This document shows positions 59,140-64,000 of a stretch of DNA of 64,000 nucleotides, piece by piece; positions within the stretch are counted from its first letter, which is position 1, and each line of letters begins with the position of its first letter. The position numbers and the translations under genes are program-made. Under the pieces are notes generated by a model. It ran no database searches. It was given only the letters and a program-made list of their open reading frames with translations, and was not told the origin of the DNA. Where the stretch lies: positions 1 to 64,000 of the forward strand of contig DAINRQ010000011.1 of NCBI GenBank assembly GCA_036741775.1, written 5' to 3'. The stretch comes from JAJKIV01 sp036741775 (lineage in GTDB: Bacteria; Gemmatimonadota; Gemmatimonadetes; Gemmatimonadales; Gemmatimonadaceae).

Positions 59140-61206
59140 ATGCCGGTGGTTTCTCTCAGAGCTCGCACCCGGTGTTGGCTCGTTCTCGTCCTCTCGGCGC
59201 CGCTTGCCGTCGCCGCCCAGCAGCCCGCGCAGGCGCCAAACGCCGTCGCGACCCCGCAGCCGAAGAAGCTGACCCTCGAGACCTACTTCGATCTCGAGGA
59301 CGTCCAGGGGCCACAGCTGTCGCCAGACGGCAAGCAAGTGATCTATACGCGGCGGTGGGTCGACAAGCTCAACGACCGCTGGGAGTCGTCGTTGTGGATC
59401 ATGAACGCCGACGGGTCGCGGGCCCGCCACCTGGTGGACGGGTCGAACGCGACCTGGTCGCCCGACGGCAGCCGCATCGCGTATCTCGCCCGCGGTGAGC
59501 CGACCGGGACGCAGGTGTGGGTGCGCTTCATGGACGGCGACGCTGCCCCAACGCAGATCACTCGGCTGACGGAATCGCCGTCGGACATCGAGTGGGCGCC
59601 CGACGGCAAGTGGCTCGCCTTCCGCATGCTCGTTCCCGAGCGGGACGAGTGGCGTCTTCCCATGCCCGCCGCGCCGAAGGGCGCTAAGTGGGTCGAGCCG
59701 CCGCGCGTCGTGACGCGGCTCAACTACCGTCGTGACCGCCAGGGGTTCATCGATAACGGCTTCCGCCAGATCTTCGTCGTGCCCGCGGACGGCGGCACGG
59801 CCCGGCAGGTGACGAGCGGACCGTGGGAGCACGGCGCCCCGCAATGGATGCACGACGGTAAGGCCATCGTGTTCTCGTCCCTGCGCACCGACAACGCGGA
59901 ATACGCGTGGCGCGAGTCCGAGATCTATGCCGTCGACGTCGCGTCCGGTCAGGTTCGCCAGCTCACGAACCGCAAGGGGCCGGACAGCAACCCCCGCGTG
60001 TCCCCAACCGGCAAGTACATCGCGTACACCGGCTTCGATTCGACGAACGCCACGTGGCAGGACTCGAAGCTTTACGTCATGAATGCCGACGGCTCGAACC
60101 GCCGCGTGCTGACTGAATCGCTCGATCGGTCGCCCGGTAACCTGACGTGGGCGCCGGACGAGAGCGGGATCTACTACACGGTGCAGAGCGAAGGCTGGCA
60201 GAACGTCTACTTCTCACCGCTCGCGGGTGGCGCGCGGCCGGTCACGAAGGGCCAGCACATGCTGAGCATCTCGTCCATGGACCGGTCCGGCAACCTCGTG
60301 GGCGTCATCTCGTCGTCGCACGAGCCTAACGACGTCGCGATCTTCGGCGCGCGCAACCCGACGCCGCGGCAGATCACCGCCGTCAACGACGACATTCTCG
60401 CCGGCAAGACGCTCGGTGAGGTGGAAGAGATCTGGTATCCGTCCGTGGACGGGTTCCGCATTCAGGGGTGGATCGTGAAGCCGCCGGACTTCGACGCGAA
60501 GCGGAAATACCCGCTCATGCTGTCGATTCACGGCGGGCCGCACTCGATGTACAACGGCGCGTTCAACTTCGCGTGGCAGGAACACGCCGCGAACGGCTAC
60601 GTGGTGTTGTACACGAATCCGCGGGGATCAACGGGGTACGGCAGCGCGTTCGGCAACGCGATCAAGAACGCGTACCCGGGGAAGGACTACGACGACCTCA
60701 TGGCTGGCGTAGACACGCTCATCGGCCGCGGCTACATCGACACGCGGAACATGTTCGTGTACGGCTGCTCGGGCGGCGGCGTGCTCACGTCGTGGATCGT
60801 CGGCAAGACCGATCGTTTCGCGGCGGCGTCAGCCAACTGCCCCGTCACGAACTGGATGAGCTTCGTCGGCACGACCGACGGTTCCAGCTGGTACAACAAC
60901 TTCGAGAAGTACCCGTGGGATGATCCGACCGAGCACCTGAAGCGTTCCCCACTCATGCTCGTGGGCAATGTGAAGACCCCCACAATGCTGATGACGGGCG
61001 TGAACGATCTGCGCACGCCGATGGGGCAGACGGAGGAGTACTACCAGGCGCTCAAGGTCCGGAAAGTCCCGACGGCCATGATTCGCTTCAACGACGAGTG
61101 GCACGGCACGTCGTCGCGGCCGTCGAACTACATCCGCACGCAGCTCTACCTGCGGAGTTGGTTCGAGAAGTGGTCGAAGAAGGGGGACAACGTCGCAATC
61201 CAGTAG
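59140..61206 (+). CDS. S9 family prolyl oligopeptidase-like serine peptidase
   Basis: A 688-residue exported peptidase: signal (TRCWLVLVLSAPLAVAAQQ), a beta-propeller with WD40-like repeats (QLSPDGKQVIYTRRW, TWSPDGSRIAYLARG, DIEWAPDGKWLAFR, SNPRVSPTGKYIAYTG) and a C-terminal alpha/beta hydrolase with nucleophile GCSGGG, acid in DLRTPMGQTEEYYQAL, and His of DEWHGTS. ATG 59140 with GAGGTGG; a GTG two codons up is possible. Likely periplasmic oligopeptide degradation. Confidence 0.93.
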   Translation: MPVVSLRARTRCWLVLVLSAPLAVAAQQPAQAPNAVATPQPKKLTLETYFDLEDVQGPQLSPDGKQVIYTRRWVDKLNDRWESSLWIMNADGSRARHLVDGSNATWSPDGSRIAYLARGEPTGTQVWVRFMDGDAAPTQITRLTESPSDIEWAPDGKWLAFRMLVPERDEWRLPMPAAPKGAKWVEPPRVVTRLNYRRDRQGFIDNGFRQIFVVPADGGTARQVTSGPWEHGAPQWMHDGKAIVFSSLRTDNAEYAWRESEIYAVDVASGQVRQLTNRKGPDSNPRVSPTGKYIAYTGFDSTNATWQDSKLYVMNADGSNRRVLTESLDRSPGNLTWAPDESGIYYTVQSEGWQNVYFSPLAGGARPVTKGQHMLSISSMDRSGNLVGVISSSHEPNDVAIFGARNPTPRQITAVNDDILAGKTLGEVEEIWYPSVDGFRIQGWIVKPPDFDAKRKYPLMLSIHGGPHSMYNGAFNFAWQEHAANGYVVLYTNPRGSTGYGSAFGNAIKNAYPGKDYDDLMAGVDTLIGRGYIDTRNMFVYGCSGGGVLTSWIVGKTDRFAAASANCPVTNWMSFVGTTDGSSWYNNFEKYPWDDPTEHLKRSPLMLVGNVKTPTMLMTGVNDLRTPMGQTEEYYQALKVRKVPTAMIRFNDEWHGTSSRPSNYIRTQLYLRSWFEKWSKKGDNVAIQ

Positions 61207-61231
61207 CTCCTCGACCGCACACCCCGAAAAC

Positions 61232-61265
61232 ACGACGCCGGCGTTAGGCCGGCGTCGTTGCTTTT
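61232..61265. terminator. Bidirectional hairpin terminator
   Basis: 11-bp stem ACGACGCCGGC / GCCGGCGTCGT with loop GTTAG, followed by TGCTTTT on the plus strand. It lies between the convergent peptidase and 61244 genes; the latter's stop (TTA at 61244-61246) falls within the loop. Confidence 0.8.
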
Positions 61266-61945
61266 CCGGGAGGTTGCGCGGGAGGTTCCGCCGGTGCCTT
61301 CGGAGCAGGTTGCGATGCTGGCGGTCGAGTCGTGCGCCTCGTTGCCGGCTTGGACGCCGGCTTCTTCGCCTTCGCCGCCGAATCCGCCGGCTTCGCGCCA
61401 TCAGGGGGCTCCAGCAGCTTCGCCGACAGCGCTACGGCGCGGCGCACCTGTGCGACGAACACGTCGGCCTCGGACCGCTCGATCGGAACCGTGAACCCGC
61501 CGAGGGGGTCGTCGGAGAAGAAGAGCGCGTATTGCGACTCACCGGCGGTGACTTTCCGGGTGAGCGCCATTGTTGTGCTTGTGCCGGCCTCGTCGATATC
61601 TGAGCGGTAAGTCCGCGGCGTGTTCGAGCGGCGTACACGCGCCCGCAGCATGCGCGCGGTCGAATCCACCCACGCGCGGGCCGCCATTGTTCGGAGTTGC
61701 AACAGTACGGTCTTGCTGGGACCGGCCGCGGCGACCTCGATGAACCCGTCGTTGCGGGCGTTCACGATCATCCCGGCATCGCCGAAGACGGACTTCGCGA
61801 TAGGCACCCGCTTCACCGCCGGCCGATTGGCTGCGGCTGCCTGTGTCGCGGCCGTGTCCCCCTGGGCCTGTGCCGGCGCGGCGCCGAATGGAACCGCCAG
61901 CGCAGCGCCGGCGATGGCGAGCCGAATCCAAACTTGCGACGTCAT
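61244..61945 (-). CDS. Hypothetical secreted protein
   Basis: A 233-residue protein with a signal peptide (MTSQVWIRLAIAGAALAVPFGAAPAQAQG), a central domain (RVPIAKSVFGDAGMIVNARNDGFIEVAAAGPSKTVLLQLRTMAARAWVDSTARML) with beta character, and an extended Pro/Ala/Lys-rich tail (AKPADSAAKAKKPASKPATRRT). Family not recognised. Convergent with the S9 peptidase. Confidence 0.75.
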   Translation of the reverse strand: MTSQVWIRLAIAGAALAVPFGAAPAQAQGDTAATQAAAANRPAVKRVPIAKSVFGDAGMIVNARNDGFIEVAAAGPSKTVLLQLRTMAARAWVDSTARMLRARVRRSNTPRTYRSDIDEAGTSTTMALTRKVTAGESQYALFFSDDPLGGFTVPIERSEADVFVAQVRRAVALSAKLLEPPDGAKPADSAAKAKKPASKPATRRTTRPPASQPAPKAPAEPPAQPPGKATTPA

Positions 61946-62123
61946 GGGACTCTCATTCTCCGAGAATGGCGCTCGGCCGTTCGCGGGCAGCAGCGGCGCC
62001 GTCCCGTACCGGCCGTGTTCGTAGTAGAATTCTCCCGACCCCGGTGGCGCAACCCCGGGACCGATAGCCGAATGATACCCCGGGACCGTCCCCGGGCTCC
62101 CGCTCGTTCAGGAGAGCTCCTTC

Positions 62124-62573
62124 GTGAGTGTGAAGATACCCGCCGACGCGCTCGAGCGCGGGTCGGCCGCAGCCGTCGCGGCGACGCTCCCGGCCCGGCC
62201 CACGGCCCGGCCAATCCGCCGAGCAGCGTTGCTCGTGTGCGGCACGCTGTCGCTCGGCCTCGGCGTCCTCGGGATCTTCGTCCCCCTCCTGCCCACGACC
62301 TGCTTCCTCCTCGTCGCCGCGTGGTGTTACGCGCGGAGCTCGCAGCGCCTCTATGACCGCCTGATGCGGGCGCGCTGGATCGGCGGATACCTTCGCCGCT
62401 ATCGGGACGAGCGATCGATCCCCATCCACGTGAAGATCGCCTCGCTCGTGATGATGTGGATCACGATCGGGTACTCGGTCCTGGTATTTCCGAACATGGC
62501 CGTTCGTGCCGCACTGCTGGTCACGGCCATCGCGGTCACGTGGCATCTCTATCGGTTGCCGGCCGCCAGGTAG
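62124..62573 (+). CDS. DUF454 (YbaN-type) inner-membrane protein
   Basis: A 149-residue protein with the DUF454 pattern: LGLGVLGIFVPLLPTTCFLLVAAWCYARSSQRLYDRL and the second half IPIHVKIASLVMMWITIGYSVLVFPN. Three to four helices. Starts GTG. Divergent from the 61945 gene. Function of the family unknown. Confidence 0.88.
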   Translation: MSVKIPADALERGSAAAVAATLPARPTARPIRRAALLVCGTLSLGLGVLGIFVPLLPTTCFLLVAAWCYARSSQRLYDRLMRARWIGGYLRRYRDERSIPIHVKIASLVMMWITIGYSVLVFPNMAVRAALLVTAIAVTWHLYRLPAAR

Positions 62574-62703
62574 CCAGGCGGCACCGCGTTTGAATCGAGA
62601 GTCGACGCACACCAGAGCTACGTAGGCAATCTGGCGCTTCGACGTCATCGTCACGATTTTGATGCGTCGGGATGTCTGATTCACCAATCGACCCGAGGGC
62701 AGG

Positions 62704-64000
62704 ATGACCCCACGATCGATCCGTCGATTTCTGTGCGTTCTCGCCGTTCTGGCCGTACCGGCTACCGTGCGTGCGCAGACCGGCGCGGTGGCCGGTCGCA
62801 TTACCGATAGCACGACCGCCACGCCACTTCCTGGCGCGACCGTACGCGTCCTCGCGGGCACCAACACCGTGGGTCAGACGACCACGGGAGAAGATGGATC
62901 GTATCGAGTATCCAACCTGGCTGCGGGTACGTATGACGTGTCGATCACACGACTCGGCTTCAGTGCGCGGCGAGTCGCGCGCGTCCAGGTGGTCGAAGGC
63001 CAGACCGCGCAGCTCGATGTGCGGATGACGGAGATCGTCACGCAACTCAACCCGGCGGTCGTCACCGCGTCGCGGCGCGAGGAGAAGATCCTCGAGGCAC
63101 CGGCGTCGATCTCGGTCGTCGAGACGCGTGAGATCGAGGAGCGGCCTTCGATCACGGTTGCCGACCATCTTCGCGGTGTGCAGGGAGTGGATGCGACGAG
63201 TGGCGGCATCGCGCAGACGAACATCGTCACGCGCGGATTCAACAACGCGTTCTCGGGATCGCTGCTCACGCTCCAGGATTATCGCTTCGCAGGAGTACCG
63301 TCCCTTCGCGTGAACGTGCCACTCCTGTTCACCGGTACGAACGAAGACATCGAGCGATTGGAAGTGCTGCTCGGCCCCGCGTCCGCCCTGTACGGGCCGA
63401 ACAGCGCGAACGGCGTGCTGCATGTGATCACAAAATCGCCGTTCAGCTCCGAGGGCACTACGCTCTCGATCGAGGGCGGCGAGCGATCGATCATGCGCGG
63501 TGCCGTCCGCCACGCGAACGCGTTGAACGAGCGGTTCGGGTACAAGATCTCGGGCGAGTACTTCACCGGGAAGGATTTCGAGGTCGATGACCCGGCAGAA
63601 CCGGAGTTCTTTCCCGCCTCGGCGCCGCCAGGGCGCGCGGGTGAGCCGGTCAGACGCGACTTCGACGTCGAGCGCTTAGCCGGCGAAGCGCGCATGGACG
63701 TTCGTCCGTTCGAGGGGCTGGAGTTCATCACGACGTATGGCCTGAGTCGCATCGTCAACGCGCTCGAGCTCACGGGCACGAACGGAACGGCGCAGGCGAA
63801 GAACTGGACGTATCAGAGCATCCAGCAGCGCGTGCGTTTCGGGAACCTCTTCGTTCAGGGGTTCATGAACTTCAGCGATGCCGGGAACGAAGACGCGACT
63901 GATCTTGGCGGTACGTACCTGCTGCGCAGTGGTCAACCGATCGTAGACAACTCACGTGTCTACGCGGCACAGATCCAGCACTCGGCCGATCTGTGGGACG
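62704..64000 (+). CDS. TonB-dependent receptor, 3'-truncated by window edge
   Basis: Outer-membrane active transporter; 432 residues are visible before the edge. Signal peptide (FLCVLAVLAVPATVRAQ), an N-terminal carboxypeptidase-regulatory-like domain (GAVAGRITDSTTATPLPGAT...AAGTYDVSITRLGFSARRV, about 25-105), a TonB-box-like PAVVTASRREEKILEAPASI, the plug domain (NIVTRGF, GPASALYGPNSANGVLHVIT), then barrel strands. The layout fits receptors of Bacteroidetes/Gemmatimonadota type, substrate unknown. ATG 62704 is the first Met of an open frame. Confidence 0.93.
   Translation, partial: MTPRSIRRFLCVLAVLAVPATVRAQTGAVAGRITDSTTATPLPGATVRVLAGTNTVGQTTTGEDGSYRVSNLAAGTYDVSITRLGFSARRVARVQVVEGQTAQLDVRMTEIVTQLNPAVVTASRREEKILEAPASISVVETREIEERPSITVADHLRGVQGVDATSGGIAQTNIVTRGFNNAFSGSLLTLQDYRFAGVPSLRVNVPLLFTGTNEDIERLEVLLGPASALYGPNSANGVLHVITKSPFSSEGTTLSIEGGERSIMRGAVRHANALNERFGYKISGEYFTGKDFEVDDPAEPEFFPASAPPGRAGEPVRRDFDVERLAGEARMDVRPFEGLEFITTYGLSRIVNALELTGTNGTAQAKNWTYQSIQQRVRFGNLFVQGFMNFSDAGNEDATDLGGTYLLRSGQPIVDNSRVYAAQIQHSADLWD

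Overview
The window is 64 kb of GC-rich (roughly two-thirds G+C by eye) bacterial chromosome, densely packed with about 64 protein genes on both strands. I found no rRNA, tRNA, CRISPR array, phage module or transposase. Lipoproteins with lipoboxes, TonB-dependent transport, periplasmic thiol oxidation, two MacB-like ABC systems and duplicated orphan permease-type genes point to a diderm. The overall style (very high GC3, many GTG starts, four-base stop/start overlaps, ADOP-type permeases) fits Gemmatimonadota best, with Acidobacteriota as the alternative. That placement is inference, because no marker gene settles it here.

Layout. 1-5.3 kb: truncated acetyl-CoA synthetase, a VKOR/DsbA-like disulfide pair, a divergent alpha/beta hydrolase, small hypotheticals. 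5.3-9.9 kb: outer-membrane-type protein, CDP-alcohol phosphatidyltransferase, an atypical AdoMet decarboxylase homologue, a membrane/glycosidase-like protein, a structured repeat element and a lipoprotein serpin. 9.9-16.4 kb (minus): tightly coupled operon TPR - TPR - degenerate ABC ATPase - ABC permease - double-domain M16 peptidase. 16.7-23.3 kb (minus): PsuG, then a seven-gene operon from an APC permease through a kynureninase-like enzyme and a serine beta-lactamase-like protein to a sortase and its apparent substrate. 23.4-31.4 kb: patatin-ferredoxin fusion, M20 amidohydrolase, HExxH protein, aconitase. 31.5-36.6 kb: a peroxiredoxin-like gene with an in-frame UGA at the catalytic position (probable selenoprotein), glycerate kinase, and the aguB/aguA route from agmatine to putrescine. 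37-47.5 kb: radical SAM DNA-repair-type protein, OsmC, DCC protein, SDR-DUF1990 fusion, an amino-acid-binding lipoprotein fused operonically to a chemoreceptor, queC-queE-queD for 7-deazaguanine synthesis, NlpC/P60 hydrolase. 47.7-59.1 kb: adaptor, two ABC ATPases, TPR protein, ADOP permease, NtrC-type regulator and kinase, then a second ABC exporter. 59.1-64 kb: S9 peptidase, hypothetical, DUF454, and a TonB-dependent receptor running off the end.

Three things stand out beyond gene content. First, a probable UGA-encoded selenocysteine peroxiredoxin at 32302-32907 with a downstream SECIS-like hairpin. Second, the octamer GCCTAACG/CGTTAGGC recurs about 24 times (hand count), far above what its composition predicts, mostly inside genes. 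Third, intergenic regions repeatedly carry 7-bp arrays (CAGCTAT-type and GATTCCC-type), in two places organised as inverted arms around a conserved hairpin core, and several arrays abut start codons that lack a Shine-Dalgarno sequence.
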